Positions 42,549 to 51,522 of a stretch of 64,000 bases of DNA are shown piece after piece; within the stretch, counting starts at the first letter, position 1, and each line of letters opens with the position of its first letter. A program made the position numbers and the translations under genes. The notes under the pieces are model-generated. The model saw nothing but the letters and a program-made list of their open reading frames with translations, was not told where the DNA came from and ran no database searches. The stretch spans positions 1 through 64,000 of the forward strand of contig QFQP01000039.1 of assembly GCA_003243425.1 (NCBI GenBank), written 5' to 3'. Origin of the DNA: Archangium gephyra. Lineage in GTDB: Bacteria > Myxococcota > Myxococcia > Myxococcales > Myxococcaceae.

Positions 42549-44863
42549 GTACGCGCATCGAGCGCATCTCGTACGACGACGAGAGCGTCCGCAGGTTCAT
42601 GTTGGCGTCGATCATCTTCGGAGCCGTCGGCATGCTGGTCGGGCTCTGGGTCGCGCTGCAGCTCGCGTGGCCGGCGCTCAATTTCGGCGTTCCGTACACC
42701 ACGTTCTCGCGCCTGAGGCCGCTGCATACGAACGCGGTCATCTTCGCGTTCGTCGGCAACATGATGTTCGCGGGCGTCTACTACTCGACGCAGCGACTGC
42801 TCAAAGTGCGCATGGCGAGCGACCTGCTCTCGAAGATCCACTTCTGGGGCTGGCAGCTCATCATCGTGAGCGCGGTCGTCACGCTGCCGCTCGGCATCAC
42901 CACGTCGAAGGAATACGCCGAGCTCGAGTGGCCCATCGACATCGCCATCACGCTCATCTGGGTGGTGTTCGCGGTGAACTTCTTCTGGACGCTCGCGAAG
43001 CGGAACGAGAAGCACCTCTACGTCGCCATCTGGTTCTACATCGCGACCATCGTGACGGTGGCGGTGCTCCACATCGTCAACTCGCTGGCGCTCCCGCTCT
43101 CGCCGCTCAAGAGCTACTCGGTGTTCTCAGGCGTTCAAGACGCGCTCGTGCAGTGGTGGTACGGGCACAACGCGGTCGCCTTCTTCCTGACCACGCCGAT
43201 CCTGGGGATCATGTACTACTTCCTCCCCAAGGCGGCCGAGCGGCCGGTCTACTCGTACCGCCTCTCCATCATTCACTTCTGGGCCCTGGTGTTCATGTAC
43301 ATCTGGGCGGGCCCGCACCACCTGCTCTACACCGCGCTGCCGAACTGGGCGCAGTCGCTGGGCATGGTGTTCTCGCTGATGCTCTGGGCGCCTTCGTGGG
43401 GCGGCATGTTGAACGGCCTGCTCACGCTGCGCGGCGCGTGGAACAAGGTGCGTGAAGAGCCGGTGCTCAAGTTCTTCGTGGCCGGCGTCACGTTCTACGG
43501 AATGGCGACGTTCGAGGGCCCGCTGCTGAGCATCAAGAGCGTGTCGGCGCTCGCGCACTACACCGATTGGATCATCGGCCACGTGCACGGCGGCGCGCTC
43601 GGCTGGAACGGGCTGATGGCCGCGGGCATGTTCTATTGGCTCACGCCGAAGCTGTGGAACAAGCCGCTGCACTCGAAGGCCGCGGCCGACGCCCACTTCT
43701 GGATCGCGACGGTCGGCATCGTTCTCTACATGGTGGCGATGTGGGCCTCGGGCATCAACCAGGGCCTCATGTGGAAGGCGACCAACGCCGACGGCACGTT
43801 GATGTACCCGTCGTTCGTCGAGACGCTGATCGCGATTCGCCCGATGTACATCGTGCGCGCCATCGGCGGCGGCCTCTACCTCTTCGGCTTCGTGCTGATG
43901 ATGTGGAACCTCTTCAAGACCATCGCCGGCGCGAAGAAGGTCGACGGCAGCGCCGAGGTCACCGTGGTCGAAGAACCTGCGCTCCCGGGCATCGGCGCGG
44001 TGCTGGCCGGCCGGCCGCTGTGGTTCACCTTCATGGGCCTGGTGGCGATGTTCATCTTCTTCGCCGTCGACAGCATCTTCTGGGCGCTCATCACCGTGCA
44101 GGCGCTGGTGGTCATCGGCGAGCTCGCGTACCTGCTCGCGCAGAGCGGCAAGCCCAACAACACGCTGTCGTGGTTCGGGCTCATCGAGCGCAAGCCGCTG
44201 GCGTTCACGGTGCTGACGCTGATCGCCGTGCTCATCGGTGGCGTCGCCGAGATTCTGCCGACGGTGCTGGTGAAGCAGGCCGTGCCCGCGACCGGCGCCG
44301 GTCAGAAGCCGTACACCGCGCTCGAGCTGCAGGGCCGCGACCTCTACACGCGCGAGGGTTGCTACACCTGCCACTCGCAGATGATCCGCCCCATGCAGGC
44401 GGAGTTCGTGCGCTACGGCGAGGCCTCACGCGCCGAAGAGTTCATCTACGACTTCCCGTTTCAGTGGGGTTCCAAGCGCACCGGGCCTGACCTGCACCGC
44501 ATCGGCGGCAAGTACCCGAGCCTCTGGCACTACACGCACCTGATGGACCCTCGCGCCACCAGCGAAGGCTCCAACATGCCGTCGTACAGCTGGCTGGCCG
44601 ACCTGCGCATCGACGCGAAGCTGGGCAGCAAGAAGCTCGCGCTCATGCAGAAGCTCGGCGTGCCCTACACCAACGCCGACATCGACGACGCGGTCGCCTC
44701 GCAGAAGGCGCAGGCCGAAGCGGTGGTGGCCGACCTCGCGAAGAACGGCGTCACGCTCGAGTGGAACACCGAGATGGTGGCGCTCATCGCCTACCTGCAA
44801 CGGCTCGGGCGCGACGAAGGCGTCAAGCCGCTCCAGGCGCCCGTCGCGGCGAGGGGGAACTGA
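42545..44863 (+). CDS. ccoNO: cbb3 cytochrome oxidase, fused CcoN-CcoO subunits
   Basis: 772 aa. Residues 1 to about 485 are CcoN: heme-ligand His61 (RPLHTNAVIF), CuB His in WWYGHNAVAFF and AGPHHLLYT, FYGMATFEGP with the helix VII Tyr, and HVHGGALGWNG. Residues about 560-772 are CcoO: one helix, then the mono-heme c domain with CYTCH (Cys606, Cys609, His610) and axial Met in SNMPSY. Two additional hydrophobic segments (LWFTFMGLVAMFIFF, LITVQALVVIGELAYLL) lie between. The enzyme reduces O2 to water at high affinity and pumps protons. Most species encode ccoN and ccoO separately. Confidence 0.95.
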   Translation: MSTRIERISYDDESVRRFMLASIIFGAVGMLVGLWVALQLAWPALNFGVPYTTFSRLRPLHTNAVIFAFVGNMMFAGVYYSTQRLLKVRMASDLLSKIHFWGWQLIIVSAVVTLPLGITTSKEYAELEWPIDIAITLIWVVFAVNFFWTLAKRNEKHLYVAIWFYIATIVTVAVLHIVNSLALPLSPLKSYSVFSGVQDALVQWWYGHNAVAFFLTTPILGIMYYFLPKAAERPVYSYRLSIIHFWALVFMYIWAGPHHLLYTALPNWAQSLGMVFSLMLWAPSWGGMLNGLLTLRGAWNKVREEPVLKFFVAGVTFYGMATFEGPLLSIKSVSALAHYTDWIIGHVHGGALGWNGLMAAGMFYWLTPKLWNKPLHSKAAADAHFWIATVGIVLYMVAMWASGINQGLMWKATNADGTLMYPSFVETLIAIRPMYIVRAIGGGLYLFGFVLMMWNLFKTIAGAKKVDGSAEVTVVEEPALPGIGAVLAGRPLWFTFMGLVAMFIFFAVDSIFWALITVQALVVIGELAYLLAQSGKPNNTLSWFGLIERKPLAFTVLTLIAVLIGGVAEILPTVLVKQAVPATGAGQKPYTALELQGRDLYTREGCYTCHSQMIRPMQAEFVRYGEASRAEEFIYDFPFQWGSKRTGPDLHRIGGKYPSLWHYTHLMDPRATSEGSNMPSYSWLADLRIDAKLGSKKLALMQKLGVPYTNADIDDAVASQKAQAEAVVADLAKNGVTLEWNTEMVALIAYLQRLGRDEGVKPLQAPVAARGN

Positions 44864-44866
44864 CCC

Positions 44867-45043
44867 ATGTACAAACAGTTCTTCGCCGGCATGACGCACA
44901 CCGCGTTGCCGCTCTTCGCGCTCGCGTTGTTCCTGTTGTTCTTCGCCGCCGTGTTCGTTCGCACCTTCGCGCTTCGCAAGGCGCGCGACTTCGACGCGGC
45001 CGCGGCGATGCCACTCGATGACTCAGAGGAGAAGCAGCCGTGA
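44867..45043 (+). CDS. ccoQ: cbb3 oxidase small subunit CcoQ
   Basis: 58 aa; AGGGGGAA box before ATG 44867. One membrane helix (LPLFALALFLLFFAAVFV) followed by FALRKARDFDAAAAMPLDD, a pattern common to CcoQ. Stop overlaps the GTG of ccoP. It stabilises the complex in known systems. Confidence 0.85.
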   Translation: MYKQFFAGMTHTALPLFALALFLLFFAAVFVRTFALRKARDFDAAAAMPLDDSEEKQP

Positions 45044-45579
45044 GCAGCCAGGGCCCCATTCACGAGTACGACGGCATCAAGGAAGAAGACAACCATCTGC
45101 CCAACTGGTGGCTGATGATCCTCTTCGGCACCATCGTCTACGGCTTCGGCTACTGGCTGGTGTTCCACACCACGAAGTCGGTGCAGACGCACGAAGACGT
45201 GTACCGCACCGAGATCGCGGCGCTGAAGAAGGCCAGGCAGGCCGACAGCGCGCAGCCACTCGATTCGTTCGAAGCGCTGCTCGCCGACCCCGCCAAGCTC
45301 GAAGAGGGAAAGAAGGTGTTCGCCTCGACGTGCGCGTCGTGCCACGCCGCTGAAGGCCAGGGCCTGGTCGGCCCCAACCTCACCGACAGGTTCTGGCTGC
45401 ACGGCAACAGCGCCGAGCAGATCTCGAAGTCGGTCACCGACGGCTTCCCCGAGAAGGGCATGCCGCCGTGGGGTGGAATTCTGGGGCCCGACAAGGTGCG
45501 CAAGGTCACCGCGTGGGTGCTCGCGCAGAAGGGCAAGAACCTCGCCGGCAAGGAACCCCAGGGCGATCCGCTCGAGTGA
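45040..45579 (+). CDS. ccoP: cbb3 oxidase CcoP subunit with a single heme c
   Basis: 179 aa from GTG 45040. N-terminal CcoP motif (IHEYDGIKEEDNHLPNWW) and one helix (LMILFGTIVYGFGYWLVF), then one cytochrome c domain with CASCH (Cys98, Cys101, His102) and axial Met in GMPPWGG. Canonical CcoP has two heme c domains and about 290 residues, so one is missing. Electrons would pass from this heme to CcoO and the active site. Confidence 0.93.
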   Translation: MSSQGPIHEYDGIKEEDNHLPNWWLMILFGTIVYGFGYWLVFHTTKSVQTHEDVYRTEIAALKKARQADSAQPLDSFEALLADPAKLEEGKKVFASTCASCHAAEGQGLVGPNLTDRFWLHGNSAEQISKSVTDGFPEKGMPPWGGILGPDKVRKVTAWVLAQKGKNLAGKEPQGDPLE

Positions 45580-45582
45580 GCC

Positions 45583-46983
45583 ATGGTCACGCGCGACGAC
45601 ATTCTCGGCTCGATGAAGGCCGATGGTTCGAGGGTGAGGCTGCAGCCGGCCGACGTGCGTGGCCGGTTCATGAACTGGCGGCGCGCGGCCTTCACGGCGC
45701 TCATCGCCTTCTACGTGGCGGGGCCGTTCATTCCCGTGGGCGGCCACCCCATGATCCACCTCGACGTCGCGCGGCGCCGCTTCTACTTCTTCGGCCAGAC
45801 CTTCAACGCGCAGGACTTCTGGCTCGTGTTGTTGCTCGCGCTGGTCTTCGTGTTCGGGCTGCTGCTCGTCACCGCCTGGCGCGGGCGCGTGTGGTGCGGG
45901 TGGGCGTGCCCGCAGAGCGTGTTCCTCGAAGGCGTGTACCGGCCCATCGAGCGCTTCATCGACGGCTCGCGAGAACAGCGATTGAAGCTCGACGCCGCCC
46001 CGTGGTCGCCGCTCAAGGTCTTCAAGCGCGTCTCGAAGTTCGTGGTGTTCCTCGTCGTCAGCGCCGCCATCGCGCACACCGCAACGGCCCTCTTCGTTTC
46101 GCCGCGCGAGCTGTGGCTGATGATCAACGAAGGGCCAGCCGAGCACCTCGAGGCCTTCCTGCTGACCGTCGGCTTCACCGCGTTGCTCCAGTTCAACTTC
46201 TGGTGGTTCCGCGAGCAGTTCTGCGTGGTGCTGTGCCCGTACGGCCGCCTGCAATCGGTGCTGCACGACAAAGACTCGGTGACCGTCGCCTACCGTGAGG
46301 CGCGCGGTGAGCCACGCGGCAAGCTGGTGAAGCTGCCGACGCTTCAAGCGCCTCCGCGCGGCGACTGCGTCGACTGCAATCGCTGCGTGGTGGTGTGCCC
46401 GACGGGCATCGACATCCGCAAAGGGCTGCAGATGGAGTGCCTCGCGTGCACGGCCTGCATCGACGCCTGCGACGACGTGATGGACAAGGTTCACAGGCCG
46501 CGCGGCCTCATCGGCTTCGCCTCGCAACGTGAGCTGGCCACCGGCGCCCGCAAGACGCTGCGCCCGCGTGTGGTCGTCTACGCGGGGCTGTTCGTCATCG
46601 CGTTGGTGACGCTGCTGGTGTCACTGACGCTTCGCACACCCTTCGAGGCCAACGTGGTGCGGGCGCGCGGCGCGATGCCCTTCGTGGTCGACGGCGAGCG
46701 CGTCACGAATGCCTTCGAAGTGCACCTCTTCAACAAGCAGCCTGAAGAGGCAGAATTCAGCATCGCCGTGCGTGCGCCCGCAGGGGCGAATGTGGTCGTG
46801 GGTACGCCAGTGCTTCACCTCGGCTCGCTGGAAGACGCGCGAATTCCGGTGTCCGTTTCGGTCGCGCGTTTCCAGGCGAACACGGAGTTCACCGTTGAAG
46901 TTACCGATCTCACCAGCGGGTCTGTTCGCCAACTGCCGATGCGCTTCATGGGGCCGACGTCTGCACAACGAAGCTCACCATGA
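45583..46983 (+). CDS. ccoG: Cytochrome c oxidase accessory protein CcoG (4Fe-4S)
   Basis: 466 aa. Membrane helices with CGWACPQSVF, then two ferredoxin-type cluster motifs (CVDCNRCVVVCPTGIDI, CLACTACIDACDDVM) and a C-terminal Ig-like periplasmic domain. CcoG reduces Cu(II) for cbb3 assembly in studied bacteria. Its stop overlaps the uspA start by 4 bp. Confidence 0.95.
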   Translation: MVTRDDILGSMKADGSRVRLQPADVRGRFMNWRRAAFTALIAFYVAGPFIPVGGHPMIHLDVARRRFYFFGQTFNAQDFWLVLLLALVFVFGLLLVTAWRGRVWCGWACPQSVFLEGVYRPIERFIDGSREQRLKLDAAPWSPLKVFKRVSKFVVFLVVSAAIAHTATALFVSPRELWLMINEGPAEHLEAFLLTVGFTALLQFNFWWFREQFCVVLCPYGRLQSVLHDKDSVTVAYREARGEPRGKLVKLPTLQAPPRGDCVDCNRCVVVCPTGIDIRKGLQMECLACTACIDACDDVMDKVHRPRGLIGFASQRELATGARKTLRPRVVVYAGLFVIALVTLLVSLTLRTPFEANVVRARGAMPFVVDGERVTNAFEVHLFNKQPEEAEFSIAVRAPAGANVVVGTPVLHLGSLEDARIPVSVSVARFQANTEFTVEVTDLTSGSVRQLPMRFMGPTSAQRSSP

Positions 46984-47396
46984 TGAAGAAATTCCTCGTC
47001 GCGATGGATGGGTCGGAAGAAGCGATGCGCGCTGCTCAGATCGCCTTCGATCTCGCCGCAGGTATCGGTGGCCGCGTCACGCTCGCTCACGTGGTGCCGT
47101 TCGTCGTCGTGCCCACCGACGTGCCCATCGACACCGGGCAGCTCACCGCTGAAGCGCAGACCGCCGGCGAGAAGATGCTGCTGGAGGCCGCGCAGAAGCT
47201 CGGTCAACCCGACGCCCACCGGGTGTGCCTCACCGGCGCCGCGGGCGACGTCTTGAGCGAGCTGGCCGAGAACGACAACTTCGACCTCGTCGTCGTCGGC
47301 AGCAAAGGCCACAACGCACTGACTCGCGTGCTGGTTGGCTCCGTGACGGACCGGGTTGTGCACGTGTGCAAGAAGCCGGTCCTTGTGGTCCGGTAA
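46980..47396 (+). CDS. Universal stress protein
   Basis: 138 aa UspA fold: KKFLVAMDGSEEAMRAA at the start and the ATP-binding G-x2-G-x9-G-S motif (GSKGHNALTRVLVGSVT) near the end. Translationally coupled to ccoG, so likely made with the oxidase. Many low-oxygen regulons include such proteins; its target is unknown. Confidence 0.93.
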   Translation: MMKKFLVAMDGSEEAMRAAQIAFDLAAGIGGRVTLAHVVPFVVVPTDVPIDTGQLTAEAQTAGEKMLLEAAQKLGQPDAHRVCLTGAAGDVLSELAENDNFDLVVVGSKGHNALTRVLVGSVTDRVVHVCKKPVLVVR

Positions 47397-47399
47397 AGA

Positions 47400-47423
47400 C
47401 GCAGGGAGTGCGCCTCCCCTGCG
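47400..47423 (+). terminator. Terminator-like hairpin after uspA
   Basis: CGCAGGGAG (47400-47408) pairs with CTCCCCTGCG (47414-47423) with one bulged C. It follows the uspA stop by three bases. No T-run, so it may attenuate rather than end transcription into the regulator gene. Confidence 0.35.
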
Positions 47424-47468
47424 CCATGGCCCAAAGCAGTGCAAAACGTGCGCACCCCGGGAAGGTCG

Positions 47469-48851
47469 ATGAAACACCGCATTCTTGTTGTCGATGACGA
47501 GCAGAACGCACGCGACGCGCTGAAGACCATTCTCACCGAAGAGGGCTACGACGTCGCGGAGGCCGCTGACGGTGAAGCGGCGCTCCAGGCCATGGCGTCG
47601 TTCCGGCCCGAGGCGGTGCTCTGCGACATCCGCATGCCGAAGGTCGACGGCCTCGAGGTGCTCAAGCGCGCGCGCGCCGATGGCTACGTGGGCACGTTCA
47701 TCATGATGACGGCGCACGGCTCCATCGAGACCGCCGTGAAGGCCATGAAGGACGGCGCCGAAGACTTCCTCACCAAGCCGGTCGACGTGGGCGCGGTGCT
47801 CGCGCGCCTCGAGAAGGTGCTCGAGAAGTCTGCGCTCAAGACCGAGAACGCGATGCTGCGCGAGCGGCTGCGTGAGAAATACAAGTTCGCCAACATCGTC
47901 GGCGAATCGGCGGAGCTGCAGGCGGTGTTCGACGTGGTGGCGCGCGCGGCGCCGACCCGCGCGACGATCCTCGTGCTCGGTGAATCAGGCACCGGCAAGG
48001 AGCTCATCGCGCAGGCCATTCACGAGGCCTCGCCTCGCCGCGACAAGCCGTTCGTGAAGGTCAACTGCGCGGCGCTCACCGAGACGCTGCTCGAGAGCGA
48101 GTTGTTCGGTCACGAGAAGGGCAGCTTCACCGGCGCCTTGAGCCGCCGCGAAGGCCGCTTCGAGCTGGCCAACGGCGGCACCCTGTTCCTCGACGAGCTC
48201 GGTGAGATCAGCGCGGCGCTGCAGGTGAAGTTGTTGCGCGTGCTGCAGCAGCAGGAGTTCGAGCGCGTCGGTGGCACGCAGACCTTGAAGGTCGACGTGC
48301 GCGTGGTCGCGGCCACCAACCGCAACCTCGAGGCCGAGGTGAAGGCGGGGCACTTCCGCGAAGATCTCTTCTACCGGTTGAACGTGGTGACGGTGAACCT
48401 GCCGCCGCTGCGCAGCCGCAAGAGCGACATTCCCGCGCTGGTGAATCACTTCCTGCAGCACTACGGCGCCACGCACGGCAAGCAGCTGACGGGGCTCGCG
48501 CCGGGCACGTTGAACGCGCTGCTCGCGTACGACTGGCCAGGCAACGTTCGTGAGCTGGGCAACGTCATCGAGCGCGCGGTGGTGCTTGCGCGTGAAGCCG
48601 AGCTGACGTCGGACGATCTGCCGGCGGCGCTGCTCGGCCCGCGCCCGGCCGTCACCGGTTCGGGCAACCTGATTCCCGGCGCGCCGCTCTACGACATCGA
48701 GCGTGAAGCGATTCTGCGCACGCTCGAGATGGTGAACGGTTCGACCTCGCGCGCGGCCGACGTGCTGCAGATCTCGGTGCGCAAGATTCAGTACCGCCTC
48801 AAAGAGTACGCAGAAGCCGATCGCGCGGCGGCCAAGCCTGCCGTGAATTGA
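47469..48851 (+). CDS. NtrC-family sigma54 response regulator
   Basis: 460 aa from ATG 47469 (GGGAAGG box). Receiver with Asp53 (CDIRMPKVDG), AAA+ domain with GESGTGKE, the sigma54-contact loop in the variant form GSFTGA, DELGEI, and a Fis-type helix-turn-helix at the end (STSRAADVLQISVRKIQYRL). It activates sigma54-RNA polymerase at -24/-12 promoters. The position right after the cbb3 operon and convergent to two kinase genes suggests it controls the oxidase. Confidence 0.95.
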   Translation: MKHRILVVDDEQNARDALKTILTEEGYDVAEAADGEAALQAMASFRPEAVLCDIRMPKVDGLEVLKRARADGYVGTFIMMTAHGSIETAVKAMKDGAEDFLTKPVDVGAVLARLEKVLEKSALKTENAMLRERLREKYKFANIVGESAELQAVFDVVARAAPTRATILVLGESGTGKELIAQAIHEASPRRDKPFVKVNCAALTETLLESELFGHEKGSFTGALSRREGRFELANGGTLFLDELGEISAALQVKLLRVLQQQEFERVGGTQTLKVDVRVVAATNRNLEAEVKAGHFREDLFYRLNVVTVNLPPLRSRKSDIPALVNHFLQHYGATHGKQLTGLAPGTLNALLAYDWPGNVRELGNVIERAVVLAREAELTSDDLPAALLGPRPAVTGSGNLIPGAPLYDIEREAILRTLEMVNGSTSRAADVLQISVRKIQYRLKEYAEADRAAAKPAVN

Positions 48852-49928
48852 TCAGACCGTCGGCAACACCACGTCGAAGCGGGCGCCACCCAGCCCGCTC
48901 CCGTGCACTTCGATGCGGCCGCCGTGCTGCGAGATGATGGCGTGGCTGATCGGCAAGCCGAGCCCGGAGCCCTGCGGCTTGGTGCTGAAGAACGGCTCGA
49001 AGATGCGCTCGCGTTGCTCGGCCGTGATGCCGCTGCCCGAGTCTTCGACCGAGACGCGCACCGCGCCCACTTCGACCGACGCGGTAAGCACCACCCTGCC
49101 GCCGTCGGGGCAGGCGTCGAGCGCGTTGATGGCGAGGTTCATGAACACCTGCTTGAGCTGATGCGAGTCGCCCTTCATCTCGGGCAGTTCGGGCAACAGC
49201 AGCTCGAGCTTCACGTTGCGCCGCTGCGCCTGTTCCGTGAGCAGCGCGGTGATGCCCGCCAGCAACTCCTGCATCGAGAAGGGCAGCATCGTCACCGGCG
49301 CCGGCCGCGCGAACTGCAGGAAGTCGTGGAGAATGTGTTCGAGCCGGTGGATCTCGTCGCGCACCAGCTTGAGCGGGTCGAGCAGGGGCTGCTGCAACTT
49401 CTCGTCGAGCTTGCGCACGCGGCGCTCGAGCACCGCCAGCTGCAACGACGCCGCGTTGAGCGGGTTTCGAATCTCGTGCGACAGGCCCGCGGTCAACGTG
49501 CCGACCGACGCGAGGCGCTCGGCGGCCTGGGCGCGGCGGCTCAGCTCGCGGTTCTCGGCGTGCGTCTGCACGTGGTGAATGGCCTTCGACACCGTCGCCA
49601 GGAGATCCGGCGTGGCGCAGGGCTTCACGAGGTAGTCCCACACGCCGGCGCGCACGGCCGCTGCTGCCGACTCGACCGACGCGTGACCGGTGAGCAGCAC
49701 CACTTCACACTCCGGGTTCGCGCCCTTGAGCTCCTCGGCGAGCAGCGTGCCGTCGCCGTCGGGCAACCGGAAGTCGACGAGCGCGACCTGCACCCAGTTC
49801 TTGCCCTGCTTGCGCGCGGCCTCGCACGACGTGGCGGTGCGCACCTGGTAGCCGAGGTCGGTGAGGATCTCCGACAGGTTGTCGACGAAGGACGGGTTGT
49901 CTTCGACGAGCAGAATGTGACCGTTCAC
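48852..49928 (-). CDS. Response-regulator-histidine kinase (REC-HisKA-HATPase)
   Basis: 358 aa; GTG 49928 overlaps the stop of the globin-kinase gene. Receiver at residues 1-120 (Asp52 in ALVDFRLPDGDG), then phosphoacceptor His151 (GLSHEIRNPLNA), and an ATPase domain with N box NLAINALDA, DSGSGI and GSGLGLPIS. With the receiver first, it can be phosphorylated by one kinase and pass on to a regulator, an intermediate relay. Cytoplasmic, no sensor domain of its own. Stop abuts the NtrC gene's stop. Confidence 0.93.
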   Translation of the reverse strand: MNGHILLVEDNPSFVDNLSEILTDLGYQVRTATSCEAARKQGKNWVQVALVDFRLPDGDGTLLAEELKGANPECEVVLLTGHASVESAAAAVRAGVWDYLVKPCATPDLLATVSKAIHHVQTHAENRELSRRAQAAERLASVGTLTAGLSHEIRNPLNAASLQLAVLERRVRKLDEKLQQPLLDPLKLVRDEIHRLEHILHDFLQFARPAPVTMLPFSMQELLAGITALLTEQAQRRNVKLELLLPELPEMKGDSHQLKQVFMNLAINALDACPDGGRVVLTASVEVGAVRVSVEDSGSGITAEQRERIFEPFFSTKPQGSGLGLPISHAIISQHGGRIEVHGSGLGGARFDVVLPTV

Positions 49929-51040
49929 GAGCGCTCCTTCGTCGGTACGCGGAATGAGAACCGGGCGCCGCCCAGCGGGCTCTTGTCGACGCTCACCTCG
50001 CCTCCGTGCTTTTCGACGATACGCTTGACCAGCGCGAGGCCGAGGCCGGTGCCCCCGGGCCGCGAGCTGACCAGCGGCTCGAAGATGTGCGCACGGATGT
50101 CGGGGTCGACGCCGGGCCCGCTGTCGTCGACGGTGAGCTCCGCGAAGTCGTTCTTCTCGTCGAGCGTCACCTGCACCTGACCCGCCGGGCTCGCGAACCA
50201 CACCGCGTTCTCGAGCAGATTGAGCACCGCTTGCCGGAGTTGCAGCACATCGCAGCGGAGCGCGGTGGCCGGCCCGACGACGTCGAACTTCACGCCGGCC
50301 GGCACGTGGACCGAGCGTCGCGCGTCGTCGACCAGCGCCGCCAGCGTGGTCGGTACCAGGCCCAGCGGGCGATCGGCGATGAGGTTGAGCAGCTGGGTGA
50401 TGATGTCGCTCGACAACTTCACCTGCTCACCGATGCGCGACAGATGCTTCTGCGAGCGCTCGTCGTTGTTGGGGCGGCTCTTGAGCACGTGCAGCGAGGT
50501 CTCGATGACGCCCAGCGGGTTGCGCAGCTCGTGACCGATGCTCGCCACCAGTTGCCCGTAGGTCGCCAGCCGTTCGGCACGCGCCTGCGCGGCTTCGAGA
50601 TCTTCCCGGTAGGTGTGCAGCATCAACGCGAGGTCGATGTCGCAGGCCTTCTCGATGGCGCGCCGTTCTTCGCGGGTGTTCACGAGGGGGTCGAAGCTGG
50701 TGCGCATGACGTTCATCGCCGAGACCATGTAGTGCTGCGGCAGACCGATGCGCACGTGCACCCGCCCGATCCGCGCCCGCCGTTCGACGTAGGCCTCGTT
50801 CCACGGTCCCAACAGCAGCTCGCTCATCCACCTCACGAGCGTGAGCTTCAGGCTGCCCACCGACTTTTCACCCCGTGCGAGCGCCGCCGCCGCTTCGGGG
50901 TGCTCGAGCACGCGCGCGTAGAAGAGCTCGGCGATGTCGGGAAAGTGCGGTTCGAGTCGTGGGAACGAGTCTCGCAGCAGCCTTTCGTCTTCCGCGGTGA
51001 AGCCGACGTAGCGCTTGAGGTCTTCGAACAGGGCCCACAT
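49925..51040 (-). CDS. Globin-coupled sensor histidine kinase
   Basis: 371 aa from ATG 51040. Residues about 1-150 have a globin-coupled-sensor fold: KRYVGFTAEDERLL, IAELFYARVLEHPEAAAAL, and proximal heme ligand His95 in IGRVHVRIGLPQHYMVSAMN. Then HisKA with His170 (SIGHELRNPLGV) and ATPase domain (NLLENAVWF, DDSGPGVD, GGTGLGLALV). Globin-coupled sensors bind O2, NO or CO through heme. The gene overlaps the receiver-kinase by 4 bp; they should act in one relay. Confidence 0.9.
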   Translation of the reverse strand: MWALFEDLKRYVGFTAEDERLLRDSFPRLEPHFPDIAELFYARVLEHPEAAAALARGEKSVGSLKLTLVRWMSELLLGPWNEAYVERRARIGRVHVRIGLPQHYMVSAMNVMRTSFDPLVNTREERRAIEKACDIDLALMLHTYREDLEAAQARAERLATYGQLVASIGHELRNPLGVIETSLHVLKSRPNNDERSQKHLSRIGEQVKLSSDIITQLLNLIADRPLGLVPTTLAALVDDARRSVHVPAGVKFDVVGPATALRCDVLQLRQAVLNLLENAVWFASPAGQVQVTLDEKNDFAELTVDDSGPGVDPDIRAHIFEPLVSSRPGGTGLGLALVKRIVEKHGGEVSVDKSPLGGARFSFRVPTKERS

Positions 51041-51092
51041 CACGCGCGCCTTTCTACGCCCAAGACGCGACAGGTGTGCTTGAAACACGGGC

Positions 51093-51512
51093 GTGGCCGA
51101 CACGCATGGACACCTCGTTTTCGCCTGTGGCCCCAACCTCTACGCCGTGCCTGCAGATACTGCGTCAGAGGTGGTGAATGTGCCCTCGCTCACGCGCGTG
51201 CCCGGTGCGCCGCAGCACCTGCTCGGGGTGTTCGCCCATCGCGGTGAAGTGCTGCCGGTGGTCGACCTCACGCGGTTGACCGGCAAGCCCATCGACGGCG
51301 AGTTCAAGCGCGCCGTGCTCGTGCGTACACCGAAAGGTGCGGTCGCCCTCACCGCCACGCGCGTGCTCGGCGTGTCGACGTTGGAGGGCACGCTCGAGCG
51401 CCTCGGAGATTCTGGCGTGCACGCGCACCTGCGCGGCCCGGCGCGCGCGGCGGCGGGTGAAGTGGCGGTCATCGACACGCAGACCTTCGTGGATTTCCTC
51501 GCCAGCGCTTGA
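51093..51512 (+). CDS. cheW: CheW coupling protein
   Basis: GTG start, 139 aa with CheW core strands (LYAVPADTASEVVNVPSLTR, LLGVFAHRGEVLPVVDL, RAVLVRTPKGAVALTATRV). Links receptors to CheA. First gene of a seven-gene chemosensory operon, divergent from the kinase gene with 52 bp between starts. Confidence 0.88.
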   Translation: MADTHGHLVFACGPNLYAVPADTASEVVNVPSLTRVPGAPQHLLGVFAHRGEVLPVVDLTRLTGKPIDGEFKRAVLVRTPKGAVALTATRVLGVSTLEGTLERLGDSGVHAHLRGPARAAAGEVAVIDTQTFVDFLASA

Positions 51513-51522
51513 GGCGCCGCTC

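Noticed and set aside
44791..46527. 578-codon minus-strand open frame over ccoQ-ccoP-ccoG
   Set aside because: Antisense to cytochrome and ferredoxin motifs; composition typical of shadow frames.
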